DNA of 7,040 nt from Phycisphaerae bacterium. GTDB lineage: Bacteria > Planctomycetota > Phycisphaerae > UBA1845 > Fen-1342. A program made the position numbers and the translations under genes. The stretch spans positions 1-7,040 of the forward strand of contig JALSRY010000758.1 in NCBI GenBank assembly GCA_026984555.1, written 5' to 3'. Of this stretch, positions 1 through 6,392 are shown piece after piece (within the stretch, counting starts at the first letter, position 1; every line of letters begins with the position of its first letter). Under the pieces are notes generated by a model that saw only the letters and a list, made by a program, of their open reading frames with translations, did not search any database and was not told the DNA's origin.

Positions 1-891
1 CACCATCTTCCCGCCGCCCGAACGCTCAACGCGCTGGCCCTGCGCACCCAGATGCGACTGGCGATTCGACGGGCCGGGCTCCGCAAGCCGCTGGTGTGGG
101 TGAACTGTCCGGCGGCGAGCGACACGGCGCTGGCATTGCCGCGCAGCGCGCTGGTCTATCAGCGCACCGACCGCTACGAGGACTATCCCGGCGTGGATCG
201 CGAACAGATCGCGCGATACGACTCCCGACTCAAGGCCGCCGCCGACCTGACGTTCTATTCGAGTCGATCGCTGTTCGAGCAGGAGCGCGACGCCTGTCGG
301 CGTGCGGCGTACGTCGAGCACGGGGTCGATCTCGAGCGTTTCACCAACGCCGACCGCGAGCCGCACATCCCGCCCGAACTCGCCGACATCTCCCACCCCA
401 TCGCCGGATTCTTCGGCGGGATCGATCGGCACACGTTCGATCTGGATCTGGCGGCGGCCGTCGTGGAGCGGTTGCCGGAAGTTTCGTTCGTGTTCGTGGG
501 CAACGCGTCGGTGGACTGTGCACCGCTGGCTCGGCATCCCCACGTACACCTGATCGACCAGCGCCCCTACGAACAGATCCCGCATTACGGCAAGTGTTTC
601 GACGTGTGCCTGATGCCGTGGAACCAGAACGAATGGATCCGGGCGTGCAACCCGATCAAGCTCAAGGAATATCTCGCCTTGGGCAAGCCGGTGGTCTCCA
701 CGCCGTTCCCGGAGCTCGCGCATTACGACGGTCTCGTGCGGACGGCCACGACGGCCGACGAGTTCGCCTGTGCGATCCGGGCGTTCCTCGAATCTCCCCC
801 GGCGGACCTGGCCTCCCGCGCCCGGGCGCGGGTCGCGGCGCATTCCTGGCAGGCCAAGGCGCTTCAGATCCTCGACATGCTCGACACGTAG
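1..891 (+). CDS. GT-B glycosyltransferase, GT4/TuaH-like (5' truncated)
   Basis: The frame is open from base 1, so the gene begins before the window; 296 residues are visible and it ends in TAG. The first Met (base 52) is probably internal, because the 17 residues before it continue the same fold. The N-terminal part contains PLVWVNCP and the AADLTFYSSRSLF / VEHGVDLERF pattern that closes the N-terminal Rossmann domain in many GT4-like enzymes. The second Rossmann domain starts at IAGFFGGIDRHTFDLDL and continues to EVSFVFVGNA. The donor-sugar-binding signature is NPIKLKEYLALGKPVVST, with the Glu expected to contact the nucleotide sugar. The role is probably transfer of an activated sugar onto a surface polysaccharide or cell-wall glycan in the cytoplasm; donor and acceptor cannot be told. 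It resembles TuaH-type transferases in arrangement, from memory of the family only. A T-run (892-897) directly follows the stop, without a convincing hairpin before it. Confidence 0.88.
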   Translation, partial: HHLPAARTLNALALRTQMRLAIRRAGLRKPLVWVNCPAASDTALALPRSALVYQRTDRYEDYPGVDREQIARYDSRLKAAADLTFYSSRSLFEQERDACRRAAYVEHGVDLERFTNADREPHIPPELADISHPIAGFFGGIDRHTFDLDLAAAVVERLPEVSFVFVGNASVDCAPLARHPHVHLIDQRPYEQIPHYGKCFDVCLMPWNQNEWIRACNPIKLKEYLALGKPVVSTPFPELAHYDGLVRTATTADEFACAIRAFLESPPADLASRARARVAAHSWQAKALQILDMLDT

Positions 892-1070
892 TTTTTTCGA
901 TCGGGGCGGCTCACTTCTCGTTTGTTTCGGACGTGGTCGCGACTGGCCGGCCACACTCCCCTGTTCCGTGTTCATGCTGACCGATGTTCGCGGGCAATCC
1001 GGCGTATTCTGCCGGGAGCGCTTCCGGATCGGCAATGAATACCAAAACTATCCCAATTTAACCATTTTTC

Positions 1071-1087
1071 CGTGAACAATGTTCATG
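1071..1087. repeat. Imperfect inverted repeat, possible operator
   Basis: CGTGAAC-AAT-GTTCATG consists of 7-base arms with one mismatch around a 3-base centre. It lies at the edge of the AT-rich patch upstream of the peptidase gene. The left arm overlaps one TTCCGTG copy, and the right arm GTTCATG recurs at 970-976. A transcription-factor site is possible; no known regulator is recognised. Confidence 0.35.
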
Positions 1088-1193
1088 TGCGTAGATTGGC
1101 TGGAGTCCCGGGCGTGCATTCGCTACGATGCATGTGTGGGAGCGAGTCCCCGCAATGCATTCCGTGAACCCGGGGGAGAGACAACGCAGGAAA

Positions 1194-1199
1194 GGGGAG
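1194..1199 (+). promoter_or_regulatory. Ribosome binding site of the C1A peptidase gene
   Basis: GGGGAG lies 5 bases before ATG 1205. It decides the start: the next residues form a clean signal peptide, whereas the upstream in-frame ATG at 1079 has no such site and would bury the signal peptide 42 residues inside. Confidence 0.75.
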
Positions 1200-1204
1200 A
1201 ATTC

Positions 1205-3187
1205 ATGTCAAGCCAATCTGTTGGAAGGTGTTGCCGCACAGGGCTCAAGCTGGTGCCGGTGGTGCTGATCGCGCTGGGATCGGCCGCGGCGGCGCTGGCC
1301 CAGCTCACGCCCGAGGACATCCAGGCGCTGCGCGAGCAGGGCAAGCGTGAGGGGTGGACGTTCACCGTGGGAGAAAACCCCGCGACACACGTGCCGTTGG
1401 ATCAACTCTGTGGGCTGGTGGTGCCCGACAAGTGGTGGGAAGGCGCGAAGTTCGATCCGTGCCCGCCGACGCGGGATTTGCCGCCGACGTTCGACTGGCG
1501 TGACCAGGGTGGCTGCACCCCCGTGCGCAACCAGGGGAGTTGCGGAAGCTGCTGGGCGTTCGCGACGATCGGCCCGCTCGAATGCAACATCAAGATTCGC
1601 GACGGGGTTTCGACCGATCTTTCCGAGCAGTGGCTCGTGAGCTGCAACAGCGATGGCTGGGGTTGCAACGGCGGTTGGTGGGGGCTCGATTATCTCCAGT
1701 GGAAGACCGACCCCTGCAACGACACCGGCGCCGTGCTCGAAAGCGACTTCCCGTATGTCGCTTACGACGCCTCGTGCAACTGCCCCTATCCCCACCCCTA
1801 CACGATCGACGACTGGGCGTATGTCGGCAGCAGCGGTGGCGTGCCCTCCACCGCCTCGATGAAGCAGGCCATCTATGACCACGGTCCGATCTGCGTCGCC
1901 GTCTACGCCAATTCCGCCATGCAGGCCTACACCGGCGGGGTGTTCAACGGTTGCGGCAGCGGCGAAGTCAACCACGGCGTCGTGCTCGTCGGCTGGGACG
2001 ACAACGAGGGCGTCTGGATCATGCGCAACTCGTGGGGCAGCGGCTGGGGCGAGAGCGGCTACATGCGCATCCCCTACGGCTGCTCGAGCATCGGCTACGC
2101 GGCGGCATACGTCGTCTACGGCGGGGCCGCTCCGACGCTCAATTTCACCTATCCCAACGGTCGCCCGGACATGATCACGCCCGGGCAGGAAACCAGCGTG
2201 CGCGTCGATGTGTCCGCCGACACCGGCACGCCCGTGCCCGGAACGGGTTGGCTGCACTACTCGATCAACGGCGGCGGCTACTATGTGACCGCGATGGAGA
2301 TCGTCGGAACCAACCAGTACAACGCCGTGCTGCCGGCTTGCGCCTGTGGCGACACGCTCGACTGGTACGTGAGCGTGGAGGAATCCGGCGGGCAGCGGGT
2401 CAGTGATCCGCGCCAGGCACCGGCCGAGCACTACTCGGCGCTCGCCGCCGCCGACCAGACCATCGTGTTCGAGGACGACTTCGAGACCGACAAGGGCTGG
2501 GAGGTCTACGCCGGCGCCGATACGGGCAATTGGGAGCGGGCCGATCCGGAGGAGGTCGATTACGACGGCGGCGTCTCGCAGCCGGGCGACGACCACACCC
2601 CCAACGGCACCAAGTGCTACGTCACCGACGGCCGCGACAGTTGGTGGGAAGGCGCCGGTGCGTATGACGTGGACGGCGGCCCCTCGCGCTTGACCTCGCC
2701 CGCGTTCGACCTCGACGGCCTCGACGCGACCGTGAGTTACTGGCGGTGGTACCACATCAGCACCGAACTCGACGACGAGCTGGTCGTGCAGGTTTCCAAC
2801 GACAACGGCGCCACGTGGACGACCGTCGAAACCGTCGATCACCACGTCGAGTGGACCTACGTCGAGTGGAAGGTCAGCGACTACGTGACGCCGACTTCGC
2901 AGGTGCGGGTGCGGTTCGTGGTCGATGACACGCCGAACAACTCGCTGGTCGAGGCGCTCGTCGATGATTTCGCCGTCCAGGCAATCGACTGCAACGCGAC
3001 TTGCGACGAAGACCTCGACGGGGACGGCACGATCGGCATCGGCGATCTGTCGATCCTGCTCGCGAGTTACGGACTGTGCCAGGGCGACGCGAACTACAAC
3101 GGTGCCGCCGACCTCAGTGGCGATGGCTGCGTCGATCTGATCGACTTGTCGGCGTTGCTCGCGGTCTACGGCAACCCCTGCCCGTAA
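1205..3187 (+). CDS. Secreted papain-family (C1A) cysteine peptidase with jelly-roll and dockerin-type C-terminus
   Basis: The product has 660 residues. Residues 1-32 form a signal peptide (Arg/Lys-containing n-region, LVPVVLIALGSAAAALA core, likely cleavage after Ala32). The catalytic domain spans about 93-306. Q110 is in NQGSCGSCW, Cys116 is the nucleophile in SCWAF, His257 is in VNHGVVLVGW and Asn275 is in NSWGSGWGESGY, so the papain catalytic set is complete. The region between signal and catalytic domain is only about 60 residues and lacks a visible ERFNIN-type inhibitory propeptide. After it come an Ig/FN3-like beta domain (about 310-415), a jelly-roll or MAM-like domain starting near EDDFETDKGW (423-432) and running to about 596, and two Ca-binding loops typical of dockerin type I repeats: D603/D605/D607/D614 and D636/S638/D640/D647. 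The tail ends NPCP. It is probably an extracellular or surface-attached endopeptidase; substrate unknown. It is transcribed alone, ending at a strong hairpin. Confidence 0.93.
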   Translation: MSSQSVGRCCRTGLKLVPVVLIALGSAAAALAQLTPEDIQALREQGKREGWTFTVGENPATHVPLDQLCGLVVPDKWWEGAKFDPCPPTRDLPPTFDWRDQGGCTPVRNQGSCGSCWAFATIGPLECNIKIRDGVSTDLSEQWLVSCNSDGWGCNGGWWGLDYLQWKTDPCNDTGAVLESDFPYVAYDASCNCPYPHPYTIDDWAYVGSSGGVPSTASMKQAIYDHGPICVAVYANSAMQAYTGGVFNGCGSGEVNHGVVLVGWDDNEGVWIMRNSWGSGWGESGYMRIPYGCSSIGYAAAYVVYGGAAPTLNFTYPNGRPDMITPGQETSVRVDVSADTGTPVPGTGWLHYSINGGGYYVTAMEIVGTNQYNAVLPACACGDTLDWYVSVEESGGQRVSDPRQAPAEHYSALAAADQTIVFEDDFETDKGWEVYAGADTGNWERADPEEVDYDGGVSQPGDDHTPNGTKCYVTDGRDSWWEGAGAYDVDGGPSRLTSPAFDLDGLDATVSYWRWYHISTELDDELVVQVSNDNGATWTTVETVDHHVEWTYVEWKVSDYVTPTSQVRVRFVVDDTPNNSLVEALVDDFAVQAIDCNATCDEDLDGDGTIGIGDLSILLASYGLCQGDANYNGAADLSGDGCVDLIDLSALLAVYGNPCP

Positions 3188-3219
3188 GCCGCACGCCGGC
3201 AGTATGTGACGCTGTGCGT

Positions 3220-3260
3220 ATCGCGCCGCGGGGCACCGTGCCTTGCGGCGCGATCTTCTT
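3220..3260 (+). terminator. Intrinsic terminator after the peptidase gene
   Basis: The arms 3220-3235 and 3239-3254 pair over 16 bases around a 3-base loop (CCG). The outer ten are perfect (ATCGCGCCGC with GCGGCGCGAT), then come two G-U wobbles, then GGCA/TGCC. A short, imperfect T-rich tail (CTTCTT) follows. It begins 32 bases after the stop codon. The stem is very strong; the weak U-tract is the only reservation. Confidence 0.75.
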
Positions 3261-3415
3261 GCGCCGCATGCGCCGCGGCCTGGAACCGGGACCGCCGGCG
3301 CCGAAACCGGTCTGCGCAGCGCGGACATCGCCAGCCGGATCGGCTCTTCGCCAATGCCGGTGGCCCGGGTCGCGTTGCAAGACGCCGGCGACGTGCCGAC
3401 CGCCGGCGATGGACT

Positions 3416-3424
3416 TGCTATAAT
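3416..3424 (+). promoter_or_regulatory. Extended -10 promoter of the selenoprotein gene
   Basis: TGC-TATAAT is a perfect -10 hexamer with an extended -10 TGn, standing out in GC-rich sequence. It lies 50 bases before the start codon. No good -35 hexamer is present 16-18 bases upstream (sequence around 3396-3401 is CCGACC), as expected for an extended -10 promoter. Transcription would start near 3431, leaving a leader of roughly 45 bases. Confidence 0.65.
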
Positions 3425-3460
3425 CCCCCGAGCCGAAACCCCCGTTTCACCAGACCGTAC

Positions 3461-3467
3461 AGAGGAG
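3461..3467 (+). promoter_or_regulatory. Ribosome binding site of the selenoprotein gene
   Basis: AGAGGAG lies 7 bases before ATG 3475. It supports the start upstream of the in-frame TGA, so the 51 codons before TGA are translated rather than being a remnant. Confidence 0.8.
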
Positions 3468-3474
3468 ATTGTGC

Positions 3475-4281
3475 ATGCAAGCGATGCGGTATCCCGTCTT
3501 GTTGGCGTTGATCGCCGCGCCGGTGCTGGCCGGCGAAGGCATCCCGTGGATGGCGAACCTCGACCAGGCCCGAACCCTCGCGGCCGCGAACGGGCGCCTG
3601 GTCATGGTCGATTTCACGGCCAAGTGGTGAGGGGCGTGCAAGAAGCTTGAGAAGAAGACGTTCCCCGATGCGAACGTCATCAAGCACGCGGCACAGTTCG
3701 TGCCCGTCAGACTCGACGCCGACAAGAACAAACCCATCCTCGTGAAATACGGCATCCGCGGCCTGCCGACGATTCTGTTTCTCGACGAGCGCGGAAAAGC
3801 CGTCGGGGGTGTCGTCGGCTACCGCAGCGCGAAGAAACTCGTCGCGGCCTTCGAGGACGTGCTCAGGCAGCGCGTCTCCCAGGCGCAATCCGCCGTGCGG
3901 AAAAACCCCCACGACGGCGAAAGCCATGCCCGCCTCGGGCTCGCCCGCGCTCAGGCCGGAGCGCTCGCGCAGGCCCGCGCCGATCTCACCAAGGCCGCCG
4001 CGATCGGATACCACGGGCCGTTGTTGGCCCAGGGCTACAACATGCTCGGCGATCAGTACGCCCGCGGTGGCAAGCTCGACGAGGCCATCGAGGCGTACAA
4101 ACGGGCCGATCGGATCGGCAAGACCCCCGCGATCCGTGCTCACGCCAAGTGCGGGCTCATGCAAGCCTATCACGGCAAACAGGACGAACACCGCGCCAAA
4201 CGCATGGCCCAAGCGGTTACACGCCTCAAGAAGGCTCCGGCGCAATACGTCGAGGCCGCTCGCAAGTACCTCGGCACGTAG
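3475..4281 (+). CDS. Exported thioredoxin-fold selenoprotein (UxxC) with TPR-like C-terminus; in-frame TGA = Sec52
   Basis: Read through the TGA at 3628-3630, the frame gives 268 residues and ends in TAG. Residues 1-19 form a signal peptide (R5, then PVLLALIAAPVLA), so the protein is probably periplasmic. The thioredoxin domain spans about 25-115: LVMVDFTAKW, then TGA at position 52, then G-A-C55-K-K-L-E. The TGA sits exactly where the first Cys of WCxxCK belongs. The cis-Pro loop GLPTILFLD (Pro98) follows. This pattern matches the DsbD-gamma/thioredoxin_7 type. Residues about 118-268 look like three TPR-type helical hairpins (around LGLARAQAGALAQARADL, LGDQYARGGKLDEAIEAY and the last 40 residues). 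It is likely a thiol/selenol oxidoreductase with a partner-binding tail; partner unknown. Standard gene calling would stop at TGA or start at GTG 3700 and lose the active site. Alternatives are a sequencing error (TGC to TGA) or a recent nonsense mutation, but the intact downstream frame argues against decay. Confidence 0.85.
3628..3630 (+). other. In-frame TGA, predicted selenocysteine codon (Sec52)
   Basis: The codon is flanked by TGG (Trp51) and GGG-GCG-TGC (Gly-Ala-Cys55), giving a W-U-G-A-C redox motif. It is the only in-frame TGA in the gene, and 216 sense codons follow. Tryptophan elsewhere in the window is coded by TGG, and two other genes here end in TGA, so the codon is not generally reassigned. 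Confidence 0.82.
3631..3678 (+). promoter_or_regulatory. Candidate bacterial SECIS element downstream of the Sec codon
   Basis: Directly after the TGA, GGGGCGT (3631-3637) can pair with ACG-TT-CCCC (3658-3666), with a two-base TT bulge on the 3' side. Inside, CTT-GAG-AAG (3646-3654) can form a small hairpin whose loop starts with G, 19 bases after TGA. That agrees with the usual requirement for a G at the start of the apical loop, but the inner helix is only 3 bp. A competing hairpin, GACGTTC/GAACGTC (3657-3663 with 3672-3678), has a 7-bp perfect stem and an 8-base loop but starts with CC. No thermodynamic folding was done. Confidence 0.4.
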
Positions 4282-4302
4282 TGCCGCGCACCGCTGCGCG
4301 AA

Positions 4303-4336
4303 ACCGGCCGGTGTCCGCTTTCGGGCGCCGGCCGGT
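4303..4336. terminator. Hairpin between convergent genes, possibly bidirectional terminator
   Basis: The arms 4303-4317 and 4322-4336 form a 15-base stem around the loop CTTT. ACCGGCCGG pairs perfectly with CCGGCCGGT, and the inner six pairs include two wobbles. It starts 22 bases after the selenoprotein stop. On the plus strand no T-run follows; on the minus strand the stem is followed by TTTCGCG. It lies between two convergent genes and probably limits read-through from both sides. Confidence 0.6.
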
Positions 4337-4344
4337 CTGCGCGT

Positions 4345-4387
4345 CGCGGCCGCGCCGCACGGACACGCGGCCGCGTTGCTTCCTTTC
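4345..4387 (+). terminator. Second hairpin plus T-rich tail, terminator of the selenoprotein gene
   Basis: CGCGGCCGCG occurs at 4345-4354 and again at 4366-4375. Being self-complementary, the two copies form a 10-bp perfect stem around an 11-base loop. It is followed on the plus strand by TTGCTTCCTTTC (4376-4387), a broken T-rich tract. This fits an intrinsic terminator for rightward transcription better than the hairpin just upstream. Confidence 0.6.
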
Positions 4388-4414
4388 ACCTTCTACGAGC
4401 CCACCGCTCGCGCG

Positions 4415-6379
4415 CTACTTGCACGCCAGGCGAAACGACGAGGCCGGCAGCCCCGCGCGGTTCATCAGGTTGGGTTGGTCGGCGGCGCCCCACGCGAAAC
4501 GAACTGCCGCCGGCCTGGTGACGCCATCCGCCCAGACCACGACCGTTTCGCCGTCGATCTTCGCGCGGGCCGGAACGAACGTGCCGTCCGCGCCGGCGAT
4601 CTCGAAGCAGGTCGGCGGCTGACCGTCGCGCGTGGCCAATCCACCGTCCACATGATCGAAATGCACCCGCACCCGCGACCCCTCCACGCGTGCAGACCGG
4701 ACCAACGGCCCCGAAAAGACGATCCCGTCGCGACCGTAGGTCTTGGCCAACGCCCACAACGCCAGCCGCTTGCCGACATCCTGTTTGTTCTTCGGGTGAA
4801 TGTCGGCGGGGTTGCCGATGTCGAGCGTGACCACCATACCCGTGTTCGGGACGGCGGCGAGCGTCAGCCGCTGGGCGTCGCGCAGGGCCGCCGCCTGGCC
4901 GGTATCGTTCGGATACCGGAAGGGGGCGATCTGCACGAAATAGAACGGGAACGCACCCACGCCCCACCGCCGGCGCCAATCGCGGATCAGGCACGGAAAC
5001 AGCCGCTGGTACTGCGCGGCGCGGGTCAGGTTGGATTCTCCCTGGTACCAGATCACGCCACGAATGCGAAACGGTATCAGCGGCGCGATCATCGCGTTGT
5101 ACAACGCGGTTGGCGAATTCTGGTGGAAACGGCGCCGAACAGGCCACGGCTCGAGCTTGTTCCACGCGACGCCCCGGCGATAACGCCACGTACCCCCCAG
5201 CAACAACGCGGCCTGCGGATCCTGCGCGCGCGGATATAGGCGCAGTTGTTCCGGCGTGCCGTTGATCCCCCCCAGCCCGCCGCAATCCACAACCCGGACC
5301 GCGATGACGTTGCGCCCCGCGCGCACCAGACGCCCGGGAATGTCGTAGATGCGGGGCGTGCGCCACTGACCTATCGTCTCGATCCCGCCGACTTTTTGCC
5401 CGTTGAACCACGTGGTGTCCATGTCGTCGATCGGTCCGAGTTCGAGACGCAGATCCTTTCCGGCCCAGCCCTGCGGCAACGTGACCTCGCGCCGCAGCCA
5501 GACCACGCCGTCGAAGCCGAGCAGCTCGCGCGTATTCCACGTCGCGGGCACCGCGATTTGCTTCCAATCGGCGTCGTCGAGGTCGGGCGTCATCCAGCCG
5601 CCGGCGGTCCCGGGGTCGCGCTGCTCGAGTGTCGCCCACCACTGTTCGACGCGGCGCTGGTGATCTCGCTGCTCGCTTGCGGGTTTCATCTTCGCGATCG
5701 CCGCCAAGGCCTGGTCGAAATCTCCCAGCGACTCGAGCGCTTCGCGGCTGGTCCACGCTTCGGCGACGGTCCCGCCCCAGCTCGAATGGATCAGGCCGAT
5801 CGGCACCCCCAGCTCGCGGTGCAACGCGCGTCCGAAGAAGTATGCCACCGCGCTGAACCCCCGCGCCGTCTCGGGCGTGCAGGGTTGCCACGCGCCGGTA
5901 CAGTCCTGGCGCGGTTTCAACGCGATGGCCCGCTTGACCGTGAAAAGGCGGATGTCGGGGAACCGGGCGCCGGCGACCTCCCGCTCGGCACCGATCACGG
6001 CCCGCAACGGGAACTCCATGTTGGACTGGCCCGACGCGAGCCACACCTCCCCGAAAAGCACGTTGTCGAGCCGGAGGGTGTTCTCGCCCGCGATGACGAG
6101 GCTGTGCGGACCGCCGGCACGCGACGTCTGCAAGCGAACCTGCCAGTGGCCGTCGGCGTCCGCCGTGGTGTGGAGTTCCTCCGGCAGCCAGTCGGCCTGG
6201 ATACGGATCGTCTCGCCCGGGCGCGCCCACCCCCAAACAGGCACCTGCGTCTCGCGTTGCAAGACCATGTTCGAACCGATCACCGCCGGCAAACGCACTT
6301 CCGCGCCGGCGGGACGCGCGTCCAGCGACACCGCGAGCACGATCGCCAGCGACACCAACAAACGACACCGTGTGAGCAT
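4415..6379 (-). CDS. Secreted sialate O-acetylesterase (SASA family) with inserted sugar-binding-like domain
   Basis: The product has 654 residues. The start at 6379 is set by a strong SD and a following signal peptide (MLTRCRLLVSLAIVLAVSL, likely cleaved after PAGA, residue 26). An upstream in-frame ATG at 6451 has neither. After an N-terminal beta domain comes the esterase signature GEVWLASGQSNMEF with the nucleophile Ser119 in GQSN. Further family blocks are GLIHSSWGGTVAEAW (195-209), GVIWYQGESN (441-450) and ADIHPKNKQDVGKRLA, which supplies Asp526/His528. Between the second and third blocks (about 260-385) is a jelly-roll insert (DADWKQIAVPATW, VWLRREVTLP, WFNGQKVG) like the sugar-binding domain of glycoside hydrolase family 2; this is a common layout in the family. 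It is expected to remove O-acetyl groups from sialic acids or other acetylated glycans outside the cytoplasm. Actual substrate may be another acetylated polysaccharide. Confidence 0.93.
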   Translation of the reverse strand: MLTRCRLLVSLAIVLAVSLDARPAGAEVRLPAVIGSNMVLQRETQVPVWGWARPGETIRIQADWLPEELHTTADADGHWQVRLQTSRAGGPHSLVIAGENTLRLDNVLFGEVWLASGQSNMEFPLRAVIGAEREVAGARFPDIRLFTVKRAIALKPRQDCTGAWQPCTPETARGFSAVAYFFGRALHRELGVPIGLIHSSWGGTVAEAWTSREALESLGDFDQALAAIAKMKPASEQRDHQRRVEQWWATLEQRDPGTAGGWMTPDLDDADWKQIAVPATWNTRELLGFDGVVWLRREVTLPQGWAGKDLRLELGPIDDMDTTWFNGQKVGGIETIGQWRTPRIYDIPGRLVRAGRNVIAVRVVDCGGLGGINGTPEQLRLYPRAQDPQAALLLGGTWRYRRGVAWNKLEPWPVRRRFHQNSPTALYNAMIAPLIPFRIRGVIWYQGESNLTRAAQYQRLFPCLIRDWRRRWGVGAFPFYFVQIAPFRYPNDTGQAAALRDAQRLTLAAVPNTGMVVTLDIGNPADIHPKNKQDVGKRLALWALAKTYGRDGIVFSGPLVRSARVEGSRVRVHFDHVDGGLATRDGQPPTCFEIAGADGTFVPARAKIDGETVVVWADGVTRPAAVRFAWGAADQPNLMNRAGLPASSFRLACK

Positions 6380-6385
6380 GGCAAA

Positions 6386-6392
6386 TCCTCCT
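6386..6392 (-). promoter_or_regulatory. Ribosome binding site of the sialate O-acetylesterase gene
   Basis: On the minus strand AGGAGGA lies 6 bases before the ATG at 6379-6377. It supports this start over the ATG 72 bases upstream. Confidence 0.85.

Larger units (their letters stand above)
892..1204. other. Intergenic region upstream of the secreted peptidase gene
   Basis: This 313-base gap has no convincing gene. An open frame from 1079 joins the peptidase frame, but its extra 42 residues lack a signal-peptide pattern and are better read as untranslated leader. The stretch 1033-1090 is clearly AT-rich against GC-rich surroundings and is the likely promoter area, yet I find no -35/-10 pair with good spacing. 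It holds three copies of TTCCGTG (964, 1068, 1160) and an imperfect inverted repeat at 1071-1087. Confidence 0.6.
3188..3474. other. Intergenic region between peptidase and selenoprotein genes
   Basis: The 287-base gap holds the peptidase terminator at its left end and the selenoprotein promoter and leader at its right end. The middle (3261-3410) is very GC-rich with no supported gene. It contains the palindromic 8-mer CGCCGGCG three times (3293, 3383, 3401), two of them just upstream of the -10 element. Confidence 0.55.

Noticed and set aside
1074..1085. LexA (SOS) box
   Set aside because: GAAC-GTTC arms are separated by 3 bases here, whereas the Gram-positive-type box needs 4; the palindrome at 6393-6408 has 8 between the same arms.
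1079..1204. Upstream ATG (1079) as the peptidase start
   Set aside because: No SD precedes it, and it would place 42 unrelated residues before an obvious signal peptide.
1208..3328. Very long open frame (706 codons) antisense to the peptidase gene
   Set aside because: It mirrors the codon bias of the GC-rich sense gene, gives a low-complexity Arg/Val/Ala/Gly-rich product with no domain, and the sense strand encodes a complete catalytic site.
3700..4281. A separate gene starting at GTG 3700
   Set aside because: There is no SD, the start falls inside a thioredoxin domain, and the upstream 75 codons including signal peptide and redox motif are in the same frame across the TGA.
3475..4281. Treating the thioredoxin gene as a pseudogene
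   Set aside because: The only defect is one TGA at the redox Cys position; everything else is intact, including SD, promoter and terminators. Selenocysteine explains it better, though a base error remains possible.
3809..5239. 476-codon plus-strand frame running from the thioredoxin gene into the esterase region
   Set aside because: It crosses two strong hairpins and two real genes in wrong frames; the product is compositionally biased and shows no domain.
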